Positions 9,952 through 18,308 of a stretch of DNA of 64,000 nucleotides are shown piece after piece; the first letter of the stretch is position 1, and the number at the start of each line of letters is the position of its first letter. This DNA is from Actinomyces oris. GTDB lineage: Bacteria; Actinomycetota; Actinomycetes; Actinomycetales; Actinomycetaceae. Position numbers and translations under genes: made by a program. The stretch lies in NCBI RefSeq assembly GCF_001937445.1, contig NZ_MSKS01000001.1:117201-181200 (forward strand). Direction: 5' to 3'. The notes under the pieces are model-generated. The model saw nothing but the letters and a program-made list of their open reading frames with translations. It was not told the origin of the DNA and did not search any database.

Positions 9952-12900
9952 TGTCTGATGACAATATTTCCAACGATAATATGTCACGCCCCGCCCTGGC
10001 TGTCGTCGGGATGAGTTCCCTTTTTCCCCGATCTTTAAGCGTCGATGAATTCTGGGCTAATAGCGTGACGGGCATCTCGGCCTTTCGTGAAGCGTCGGAG
10101 GATAGGATGCCACGAACCTTCGTTGACCAGAATGCTTCTGGGGTGGAGGGCGTTTACGGTAACATCGGTGCCTTTATCGACGAGGGTCTCGCCGTTAATG
10201 TCGAGGGTCTTGGCCTGTCGCCTCGCGCGGTCCGTGCGATGGAACCCGATCAGGTCATCTCTCTCGCTTTGGCAGATGAAGCACTTCTTGATGCTGGCAA
10301 TCTCCTTGATACGGTGCCGCGTGAGAGAATTGGAGTGGTATTGGGGAAGGGGGGGTACGTCGCTCCAGCAGGAATTCGATTGACCAACCGTCTTCGAGGT
10401 TCTCGGCAACTTGAAGCAAGTTTGAATGAGCTCTTTCCGACGATGAGTTCCTATGAGATTATGGAAATTATAAATCGGTTTAGGGCTTCGATCTCGGTCG
10501 GAGACGGAAGCGACGCTATCGGCCTGGTGTCCAACCTTTCTGCGGCGAGAATCGCAGGTCACTTCGATCTGCGGGGCGGGAGTTGGACGACGGATGCCGC
10601 ATGCGCCTCGTCTCTTGTCGCCCTGGACACCGCGATGTCGCAGCTTGCGTTGGGCATCGTGGACGCCATGGTGGTGGGCGGCGTGCACCACTGTCATGAC
10701 GTTAGTTTCTGGAACGTCTTCTGCCGCATGGGCGCCATGTCTCGGCAGGGTCGTGTGAGGCCCTTCGACGAGCGAGGGGACGGGCTCCTCATCGGCGAGG
10801 GCAGTGCCATGCTCATTGTCGAGCGCCTCGATACTGCACTGGCTGCCGGTCGGCGAATCCACGCCGTGATCGAGGGCGTGGGTGTGAGCTCGGACGGAAC
10901 TTCGGGCAGCCCTGTGCGTCCCGGTACTCAGGGGCAGGTGCTGGCCATGCGCCGTGCATGGCAGGAAGCAGAAGTCGATCCCGCGGACGCGTCTTTCAGG
11001 CTCTATGAGGCCCATGGCACTGGAACGCCGGTCGGGGACGCTGTCGAACTAGAGTCGATGGTAGAGCTTGTCGGTCAACCTGATCATGAGATCACAATCT
11101 CGACAGCCAAATCGTACATCGGGCACGCAATGCCAGCTGCGGGGGCAGCGGGGCTGATCCGTGCGATTTGTGCGACCCGTGACGGCATCTTGCCGCCCTC
11201 GGTGGTGCCGTCGGAACCGCTTCCACAATTGGGAAGGAGGTTGACGATCAAGCCGGTAGCACAGGTGTGGGAAACAGAGGGCGACTGCGTGCGTCGCGCT
11301 GGTGTGAGCGCCTTCGGATTCGGAGGAGTAAATGCGCACGTCGTAATCTCCCAGCCGCCTAAGTCGGGATCTGCGTCCCCGAGCCGCTCGCTCCTTGACA
11401 TCGCTTCGCGGTCACGATATGCATTCCGACTGCGCGCGCGCAGCCGCCAGGAGGCGATTGAGGAGCTTCAGGGGTTGAGCACCGCCGAGATCATGAGCCA
11501 GCCAGCGGGAGCCGCATGGGGAGACGGTCCGGTCCGAGTGAGCCTCAGCGATCCGACCGACGAGCGCATCGCCATGCTGATCGATAGCCTCCAGGAGCGG
11601 CGCGGCGTATGGTCGATTCCTGGTGCGGGCTTCGTCGACCAGACAGAATTCGGAACCGGGGGTCGCATTGTCGGTGTGTTCCCTGGTCTCGAGGGCGGAT
11701 TGTTTACATTGGAGGAAGACGGAAATTTCTCGGAGCATGCGTATGACTGGCGTGAGCACACTCGTGCCGTGCTGGAGGAGGGGTGGATAGAAAGCCAAGC
11801 TCTTCGGGACGCGGGAATCGTTTTCGACGATCTCGTCGGCACAAGCCTGGGAGAGTTGACCGCGTTGCACTTCGCAGGTGCTGTTAATTTGGCTGAAAAA
11901 CGTTCGGAGTTCGCGACGCAGCTTCTTGGCGCAGTGTCGGCACCGGAGACGGGATATCTTCTCGTCGTTGCGGACCGAGAAAGCACGGTTCCCCTGCTCA
12001 AGGGACTCGACCAAACTTGTCTGTCGCATGACAATGCTCCGAACCAGTGTCTTGTCGGTGGGCCAGACGATGAGTTGAACATCGTCACCGAGCGAGCCCA
12101 AGCCAGGCGCCTGACGGCGAAACGCCTCGACTTGAGGTCTGGTTTTCATACCCCGGCGGCGCGCCCTCACGTTCAAGAGTTGCGCCGGGCACTTGACACC
12201 ATGACTTGGTCATCCGCTGACACCCCTGTGTGGTCCTCCGAGTCGGCCTCTCGGTACGAGGTTGACCAAGGGGATGCTCCGGAGCAACTCGCTTCAGCCA
12301 TCGTGAGGCCGGTGAGGTTCCGTGACACGATCGAGGCGCTGTACGCCCACGGTGCCCGCGTATTCGTCCAGATTGGCAGAGGGACAGCAGACAGTCTGAT
12401 CGATTCGACCCTCGGAAGTCGTCCCCACGTCTGTGTGAGAGTGCGCCCAAATGCGGAATATCTCGCTGAAGATGTCCTGTGGCTCAAGGAGCTGATGTGG
12501 TGCACGAGGAAGGAGGAGGCTGCCTCTGCGAGACGAGGGCGTTTCTCGATTGCAGGACGCTGCCAGGCGAGCCCGTTCGACGTGACGTTGGATCTCGGAA
12601 CACCGTTGGCACGTCTAGGAGGATTAGGCAATGAGGTTGGGATGTGGAGGGCCGGTCCGAGTCCTATCGCTGCTCCGAGTCTCGCGTCAGCAGCGCCTGA
12701 GCATGTCGCTATCTCGACTCAGACAATGCCCTTTCTGCTCGACCACTGCTTCTACCGACAGGCGCCGCAGTGGCCAGATGTCGAGGATAGATGGCCGGTG
12801 GTGCCTGGAACCACTATTCTCGATCTTATTCGACAGATGCTCGAGCGACATAATCAAGGGAGTAAGGTGGTCGAATTCCGTGACGTGCGATTTCTGTCGT

Positions 12901-14246
12901 GGCTTCCCGCTGAGCCGAGACAGGATGTGGAATTTCGATATGATGACGGCGATGACGGTTGGATCCGTGTGAGGTTCGGCGAGTATGCGAGCGCCTCTGT
13001 CCGTTTGGCTCGCCAGTATGAGAAATGTGGAGATGCGGTGCCGCAAATCCTTGAGACTTGGTCTGCGTGTGAGTTGTCGGCGAAAGAACTTTATTCTAGG
13101 CGAATACTGTTTCATGGTCCGAGTTTCCAAGGAGTGACATTTATCGGTCCGATCGGTCCTGAGGGAATAGCGGGGCGTGTTCGTCCTTCGGATGTTCCCG
13201 GGGCGGTCATGGATTGTATGGGACAGATTTTTGGGTACTGGCTGATAGCGACTCAGACAAACAATACCCGCATGCTTCCGGTTTCTATTGCCGAAGTAGA
13301 TTTCTTCGCTGACATTCCGAGTTCGGGTGACGATCTTGATTGTCATGTACAAATCGTAGACCTCAGAGATGACGTCGTTGTTGCGAATATTGTCCTGAGT
13401 CGTGGGCGGCAGGTGATTTGTTGTGCTCGAGGATGGACCGATAGAAGGTTTGATAACTCTCCTCAGACTCAGGCGGTAGAAAATTGGCCTGAATTGCATG
13501 CCCTCTCTCGTGCCCAGGTCGACGGTTGGGTAGTGTGCTCCGAGCCCTGGAGTAACCTTTCTTCCAGGCAGATGACGATGCGCAACTACTTGGGATCCCC
13601 TGAACGGAAATACTACGAGTCTCTACCGGTAGTCCGTCAAAGGCATTGGCTTCTCGGCCGAATAGCAGCGAAGGATGCTATACGTGATCTACTTTGGGAG
13701 GAAGTAGCTCAACCAATCTTCCCGGCGCAGATCACCGTTGTCCCCGGCAAGGATGGAAGTCCGGAGGTCCATGGGCGTTTCGGTTTCTCAGAGGCCGAGG
13801 GTGTGATCGTCTCAATCGCCCATGTCGCTGGCCTAGCGGTCGCGCTGGCGCGTCGCGATGACGGTGTTGCGGTCGGTATCGACATCGAGGCCTGCGCTCC
13901 TAGGAGCGAGGAGCAGTTGAGGTTGGGATGGTCGGCGATTGAACGAGACCTCGTCATGCGAGCTCAGGCCGCCTTTCCGGCAACCGACTGGTGGACCGTC
14001 ACGTGGTGTGCGAAGGAGGTTGTTGCCAAGGCGCATCGCACGGGCCTGACTCCGTCACCCCGGAGCTTCGCCGTGGCCCGCATCGATCCGCGGGGACATC
14101 GTCTCGCCGTGGCTCGCCCGAATAGCACCAGCGAGATCATCGTTCGGTGGACGACAATGACGAGGGCGCAAGCAGGACTGACCAGCGGCCCTGAGCGCTA
14201 CGTTGTGGCATGGACCGGCGGTCGGGGCCCTGAGAGTAGGGGCTGA
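9951..14246 (+). CDS. Second synthase subunit, KS-AT-DH-phosphopantetheinyl transferase
   Basis: A 1431-residue partner of the upstream synthase. ATG 9951 is chosen over an in-frame start at 9897 because it shares a base with the preceding TGA. Domains in order: ketosynthase (about 18-455; Cys218, His355, His392, all present); an acyltransferase-like domain (about 560-840) with GTSLGE around Ser632, where the usual GHSxGE histidine is Thr; a dehydratase hot-dog region (about 915-1185) with His932 in LLDHCF and Asp1088 in VMDCMGQ; and a C-terminal Sfp-type phosphopantetheinyl transferase with GIDIEA (Asp1311, Glu1313) and WCAKE (Lys1355, Glu1356). The last domain can load the Ser1838 carrier of the partner, so the pair is self-activating. 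Expected role: elongation partner, beta-hydroxyacyl dehydration and carrier activation in making a long-chain lipid or polyene. Stretches near 10300-10500 and 12850-13500 are visibly AT-richer than the rest. Confidence 0.85.
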   Translation: MSDDNISNDNMSRPALAVVGMSSLFPRSLSVDEFWANSVTGISAFREASEDRMPRTFVDQNASGVEGVYGNIGAFIDEGLAVNVEGLGLSPRAVRAMEPDQVISLALADEALLDAGNLLDTVPRERIGVVLGKGGYVAPAGIRLTNRLRGSRQLEASLNELFPTMSSYEIMEIINRFRASISVGDGSDAIGLVSNLSAARIAGHFDLRGGSWTTDAACASSLVALDTAMSQLALGIVDAMVVGGVHHCHDVSFWNVFCRMGAMSRQGRVRPFDERGDGLLIGEGSAMLIVERLDTALAAGRRIHAVIEGVGVSSDGTSGSPVRPGTQGQVLAMRRAWQEAEVDPADASFRLYEAHGTGTPVGDAVELESMVELVGQPDHEITISTAKSYIGHAMPAAGAAGLIRAICATRDGILPPSVVPSEPLPQLGRRLTIKPVAQVWETEGDCVRRAGVSAFGFGGVNAHVVISQPPKSGSASPSRSLLDIASRSRYAFRLRARSRQEAIEELQGLSTAEIMSQPAGAAWGDGPVRVSLSDPTDERIAMLIDSLQERRGVWSIPGAGFVDQTEFGTGGRIVGVFPGLEGGLFTLEEDGNFSEHAYDWREHTRAVLEEGWIESQALRDAGIVFDDLVGTSLGELTALHFAGAVNLAEKRSEFATQLLGAVSAPETGYLLVVADRESTVPLLKGLDQTCLSHDNAPNQCLVGGPDDELNIVTERAQARRLTAKRLDLRSGFHTPAARPHVQELRRALDTMTWSSADTPVWSSESASRYEVDQGDAPEQLASAIVRPVRFRDTIEALYAHGARVFVQIGRGTADSLIDSTLGSRPHVCVRVRPNAEYLAEDVLWLKELMWCTRKEEAASARRGRFSIAGRCQASPFDVTLDLGTPLARLGGLGNEVGMWRAGPSPIAAPSLASAAPEHVAISTQTMPFLLDHCFYRQAPQWPDVEDRWPVVPGTTILDLIRQMLERHNQGSKVVEFRDVRFLSWLPAEPRQDVEFRYDDGDDGWIRVRFGEYASASVRLARQYEKCGDAVPQILETWSACELSAKELYSRRILFHGPSFQGVTFIGPIGPEGIAGRVRPSDVPGAVMDCMGQIFGYWLIATQTNNTRMLPVSIAEVDFFADIPSSGDDLDCHVQIVDLRDDVVVANIVLSRGRQVICCARGWTDRRFDNSPQTQAVENWPELHALSRAQVDGWVVCSEPWSNLSSRQMTMRNYLGSPERKYYESLPVVRQRHWLLGRIAAKDAIRDLLWEEVAQPIFPAQITVVPGKDGSPEVHGRFGFSEAEGVIVSIAHVAGLAVALARRDDGVAVGIDIEACAPRSEEQLRLGWSAIERDLVMRAQAAFPATDWWTVTWCAKEVVAKAHRTGLTPSPRSFAVARIDPRGHRLAVARPNSTSEIIVRWTTMTRAQAGLTSGPERYVVAWTGGRGPESRG

Positions 14247-14250
14247 ACGC

Positions 14251-14288
14251 GCCGGTGCCGTTCACAGTCCAGCGTGAACGGCACCGGC
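14251..14288. terminator. Hairpin between converging synthase and glgB genes
   Basis: A perfect 14-bp stem, GCCGGTGCCGTTCA paired with TGAACGGCACCGGC, with a 10-base loop. It starts four bases after the synthase stop. The glgB stop lies 62 bases further right on the other strand, so the hairpin could end transcription from both sides. No clear T run follows, as is common in high-GC actinobacteria. Confidence 0.75.
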
Positions 14289-14349
14289 AGGCATGCCCCT
14301 TGGCCATGACAAGGAGGTCAACGCTGCCAGGGCTGACCTCCCTTCGGCC

Positions 14350-16599
14350 TCAGTCCCGGCTGGGGCGAAGGAAGACCGCGCCCATGGGGGGGACTCGCAG
14401 GCGCACCGAGGCCGGGCGGCCGTTCCAGGGCAGCTCCTCGGCCTCAACACGGCCCAGGTTGTTTACGCCGGAGCCTCCGTACTCCTCGGAGTCGGTGTTG
14501 AGGACCTCCTCCCAGTCTCCGGCGAAGGGCAGGCCCACCCGGTAGCCCTCGTGCGGGGTGCCGGCGAAGTTGACCACGCAGACCACGAGGTCCTCGCGGC
14601 CCTCGGCGTCAGTGCCCTTGCGCAGGTAGGACAGGACGTTGTGGTCGCCGTCGCCGGCCTCGATCCACTCAAAGCCCCGGTGCGAGAAGTCCTCGGTCCA
14701 CAGGGCGGGGGAGTCCTTGTAGAGGCGGTTGAGATCGCTGACCAGGCTCAGCAGGCCCTGGTGGCCGGGGTCGTCCAGGATCCACCAGTCCAGGGAGTGG
14801 TCGGCGTTCCACTCCGCGCCCTGGCCGAACTCCTGGCCCATGAACAGCAGCTGCTTGCCCGGGTGCGACCACTGGTAGGCGTACAGGGCGCGCAGCCCCG
14901 CAAGCTCCTGCCAGGCGTCGCCCGGCATCTTGGACAGCAGCGAGCCCTTGCCGTGGACGACCTCGTCGTGGCTCAGCGGCAGGATGAACTGCTCGGAGAA
15001 GGCGTAGACCAGGGAGAAGGTCAACTCGCCGTGGTGGTAGCGGCGGTTGACCGGGTCCTCGGCCAGGTAGCGCAGGGTGTCGTTCATCCACCCCATGTTC
15101 CACTTCAGCCCGAAGCCCAGGCCCCCGCACTCGGTGGGGGCGGTCACGCCCGGCCAGGAGGTGGACTCCTCGGCGGTCATGATGATGCCGAGGTGCTTGC
15201 GGTAGGCGGTGGCCGTGGACTCCTGCAGGAAGCTGATGGCCTCGAGGTTCTCCCGCCCGCCGAACTGGTTGGGGTGCCACTGGCCGTCCTGGCGGGAGTA
15301 GTCCAGGTAGAGCATGGAGGCCACCGCGTCCACGCGCAGGCCGTCGGCGTGGAACTCCTCGAGCCAGTACAGGGCGTTGGCCACCAGGAAGTTGCGCACC
15401 TCGTTGCGCCCGAAGTTGAACACGTAGGTGCCCCAGTCGGGGTGCTCGCCGCGGAGCGGGTCGGGATCCTCGTACAGAGCGGTGCCGTCGAATCGCGCCA
15501 GCGCCCACTCGTCCTTGGGGAAGTGGGCCGGCACCCAGTCCAGGATGACGCCGATGCCGGCCTGGTGGAGCTTGTCCACCAGGTAGCGGAAGTCGTCCGG
15601 GGTGCCGAATCGCGCCGTCGGGGCGTAGTAGCCGGTGACCTGGTAGCCCCAGGACCCGCCGAAGGGGTGCTCGGCCACGGGCAGGAACTCCACATGCGTG
15701 AAGCCGGCCTCCTTGACATAGGGCACCAGCTCCTCGGCCAGCCCCCGGTAGCCCAGGCCCTGGCGCCAGGAGCCGACATGCACCTCGTAGATGCTCATGG
15801 GGCCGCTGTGGGGGTCGGTGGCGGCGCGCCTGTCCATCCACTCCTGGTCCTGCCACTCGTGGAAGCGGTCGGTGACCACCGAGGCGGTGGCCGGGGGGAC
15901 CTCGGTGGCCCGGGCCATGGGGTCGGCCTTCTGGTGCCAGGAGCCGTCGGCGAAGCACAGCTCGAACTTGTAGCGGGCGCCCACGCCCACGCCGGGGATG
16001 AACAGCTCCCACACGCCCGAGGAGCCCAGGGAGCGCATGGCCGTGGCGGTGCCGTCCCAGTAGTTGAAGTCGCCGACCACGCGCACCGCGCGGGCATTGG
16101 GGGCCCACACGGCGAAGGCGGTTCCCTCGACCTCGCCCATGGGGCCCGAGTAGCGCTTGATGTGGGCGCCCAGGACCTCCCACAGCTCCTCGTGGCGGCC
16201 CTCGGAGATGAGATAGGTGTCCATCTCGCCCAGGGTCGGCATGAAGCGGTAGGGATCATCCACCGTCACGCTCTCCTCGCCATAGGTGACAGTGAGGCGG
16301 TAGTCGGGGATCTCCTGGCCGGGAAGCAGAGCGGTCCACACCCCGTCCTGCTCGTGGGTCGCGGGGTAGGAGCCCTGCGCGGTCTCCACCACGACGGCGT
16401 CGGCCAGGTGCCGCACCGTGCGCACGGTCACGCCGTGCTCGCCCACATGGGCGCCCAGGATCTCGTGGGGGTTGTGGTGGCGCGCATAGGCGATATCGGA
16501 CAGCACCCACGGCTCCACGTGGATGGGGGACGGTCCGGAGGGGGCCGAGGCGGCCGAGTCGGGGACGTCGTCGGGCTCAGGGGTAGTGGAGTCTGTCAT
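14350..16599 (-). CDS. glgB: 1,4-alpha-glucan branching enzyme
   Basis: 749 residues, normal for actinobacterial GlgB with an extra N-terminal beta-domain. After a Pro/Ser/Asp-rich leader it reads [13 protein letters not shown] (first CBM48-type domain), then [23 protein letters not shown] (second CBM48 domain). The GH13 barrel follows, with [37 protein letters not shown] (nucleophile Asp), MTAEEST (acid/base Glu) and [12 protein letters not shown]. It makes alpha-1,6 branches in linear glucan in the cytoplasm. It is the last gene of the minus-strand run glgE-treS-mak-glgB, 74 bp after mak, which fits branching of glucan made by GlgE. Confidence 0.97.
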   Translation of the reverse strand: MTDSTTPEPDDVPDSAASAPSGPSPIHVEPWVLSDIAYARHHNPHEILGAHVGEHGVTVRTVRHLADAVVVETAQGSYPATHEQDGVWTALLPGQEIPDYRLTVTYGEESVTVDDPYRFMPTLGEMDTYLISEGRHEELWEVLGAHIKRYSGPMGEVEGTAFAVWAPNARAVRVVGDFNYWDGTATAMRSLGSSGVWELFIPGVGVGARYKFELCFADGSWHQKADPMARATEVPPATASVVTDRFHEWQDQEWMDRRAATDPHSGPMSIYEVHVGSWRQGLGYRGLAEELVPYVKEAGFTHVEFLPVAEHPFGGSWGYQVTGYYAPTARFGTPDDFRYLVDKLHQAGIGVILDWVPAHFPKDEWALARFDGTALYEDPDPLRGEHPDWGTYVFNFGRNEVRNFLVANALYWLEEFHADGLRVDAVASMLYLDYSRQDGQWHPNQFGGRENLEAISFLQESTATAYRKHLGIIMTAEESTSWPGVTAPTECGGLGFGLKWNMGWMNDTLRYLAEDPVNRRYHHGELTFSLVYAFSEQFILPLSHDEVVHGKGSLLSKMPGDAWQELAGLRALYAYQWSHPGKQLLFMGQEFGQGAEWNADHSLDWWILDDPGHQGLLSLVSDLNRLYKDSPALWTEDFSHRGFEWIEAGDGDHNVLSYLRKGTDAEGREDLVVCVVNFAGTPHEGYRVGLPFAGDWEEVLNTDSEEYGGSGVNNLGRVEAEELPWNGRPASVRLRVPPMGAVFLRPSRD

Positions 16600-16673
16600 G
16601 CGGCAACTCTTTCATGCGAAGGTGGGTTCGGGGGAGGGTTTGGGCGATCAATGGCCGGCGGCGCCGACGGCGC

Positions 16674-18308
16674 TCATGAGGATGATTCGCTGGGCGCCTC
16701 CTGACCGGCCGAGAGGCCCTGAAGGAGCGAGGCGATGGCCGCCACCGGGATATCCAGCCAATCGGGACGGTTGCGGGCCTCGTAGACGGCCTCGTAGAGG
16801 GCCTTGTCGAGCTCCAGGCAGGTCAGGACCGTCTGATACGAGGCCTCTGCCTGCTCCTCGGTGCTGGACGCGGTCGGCGAGGGCTCCGACGAGCCGGTCT
16901 CCTGGCGCCCCTGGCGGTAGCCCTCCTCGAAGGCGGTGCGCACGGCGGGGAGCCAGTCGGGGTGGGGGGCCTTGCCGACGGCGGCGGCGTAGTCGAAGGA
17001 GCGCAGCATGCCGGCCACGTCCCGAGCCGGCAGGTCGGGGTCGGAGCGCTGGGCCAGGGGGCGCAGGGGCTCGCCCTCGAAGTCCAGGACGTACCAGCGT
17101 TGCTGGCCGCCGATCTCGTGAAGCACCTGCCCCAGGTGGTAGTCGCCGTGGATGCGGGTGACCGGCTCCAGTGCCTGGAGCGCCTCGAGCCGCTCCAGGG
17201 TCTGCTCCACCTTGAGCTCCAGGGCCCGGATGTGGCCGGAGAGCTCGGGCACCTCCTCCAGCGCCCACCGGGCGCGCTTGCGCAGGGAGGCGGCGAGCTC
17301 GGCCGGTGCCGGCGGGCGGCTCGTGCCCAGGGACGCGGCCAGGTGGTGGTGCATCTGCGCGGTCGTGCGTCCCAGATCCCGGGCCAGGTCCACGGCCCGG
17401 GCCCGCACCGGCCCGTCGACGTCGTCGGTGGAGGCCAGTGAGCAGAACAGCTCGAAGCCGTCATCGGCGCGGGGCACGAAGCTGCAGGCCACGGCCGAGT
17501 CGGTGGACTCCTCCAGGGCCGGCTGGCCGCAGCCGCCCACGCGCGTCCAGGTCAGGGTGGACCAGGCCACCGGTGTGCGCACCCGGTCCCAGCCGCTGCG
17601 GGCCAGGGCCACCGACAGCTCCACGTCGGGGTTGCGCCCGTGCTCCAGGACCCGCAGCAGCTTGACGATGAGGTCACCGGTGGCGGCGTCCTGCTCGCCA
17701 AGAGCCTCGGCGGGGTCGGTGGGCGCAGGCAGGATGACGGAGGTGTTGGACTGCTCCCCGGTGGTCACCCGTAGCCTCGGCGCCCGCTGGGCGATGGCCA
17801 GGGCGCCGGCCTCGCTCAGGACTGTGCCCGCCTCCAGCGCGCTCAGGGCCCAGGCGCGCCAGAAGGCCGGGTGGTGGGCGCCGTCAACGAGCGCCACCTG
17901 CGCAGGTGCCCCGTCGGAGGCGGTGGTCGCCAGCAGGCCGTGGTTGCCGGGGGCCTCACCGGGGGTGGCGAAGGAGTCGAGCGCCTCGGCGGCCTCCAGG
18001 ACCACCGGCACGTGCAGCAGCACCATCCCGTCGCGGTGACCGGTCTCGGCCTGGTTGCCCCGCAGGGCGGCGATGACCAGGTCGCGCACCCCCTCCTCCG
18101 GCTCCCAGGAGGCGATCATGCGCAGGGAGCCCAGCGGTGGGGCGGCGTCCCCCTTGAGCGGGAACCAGCGTCGCTGGAGCATCCATGGTCCCAGTGCCGC
18201 CAGGATCTCGGCGTCACTGGGCCAGGTCGACGGCGCCTGAGCACTGCGTAGGGACCGTGCCGGCACGGTGGCGGGCTGCGGTACGGCGGAGATCGGCTTG
18301 TTGGGCAT
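16674..18308 (-). CDS. mak: Maltokinase (Pep2/Mak)
   Basis: 544 residues; phosphorylates maltose to alpha-maltose-1-phosphate, the donor used by GlgE. The aminoglycoside-phosphotransferase-like fold is shown by RIHGDYHLGQVLH (catalytic loop) and VLDFEGEPLRPLAQR (metal-binding Asp) in the C-terminal half. The typical maltokinase ending DVAGMLRSFDYAAA is followed by a helical tail. The N-terminal cap contains WMLQRRWFPLKG, also typical. The ATG shares one base with the treS stop (TGATG), so translation is coupled to treS, matching the TreS-Pep2 partnership (a complex or fusion in other actinobacteria). It carries a roughly 25-residue low-complexity N-terminal leader. Confidence 0.93.
   Translation of the reverse strand: MPNKPISAVPQPATVPARSLRSAQAPSTWPSDAEILAALGPWMLQRRWFPLKGDAAPPLGSLRMIASWEPEEGVRDLVIAALRGNQAETGHRDGMVLLHVPVVLEAAEALDSFATPGEAPGNHGLLATTASDGAPAQVALVDGAHHPAFWRAWALSALEAGTVLSEAGALAIAQRAPRLRVTTGEQSNTSVILPAPTDPAEALGEQDAATGDLIVKLLRVLEHGRNPDVELSVALARSGWDRVRTPVAWSTLTWTRVGGCGQPALEESTDSAVACSFVPRADDGFELFCSLASTDDVDGPVRARAVDLARDLGRTTAQMHHHLAASLGTSRPPAPAELAASLRKRARWALEEVPELSGHIRALELKVEQTLERLEALQALEPVTRIHGDYHLGQVLHEIGGQQRWYVLDFEGEPLRPLAQRSDPDLPARDVAGMLRSFDYAAAVGKAPHPDWLPAVRTAFEEGYRQGRQETGSSEPSPTASSTEEQAEASYQTVLTCLELDKALYEAVYEARNRPDWLDIPVAAIASLLQGLSAGQEAPSESSS

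Noticed and set aside
14293..16704. 803-codon open frame on the plus strand opposite glgB
   Set aside because: It is the antisense shadow of the clear glgB gene; composition is Val/Gly/His/Ala-rich as expected from high-GC third positions, with no domain.
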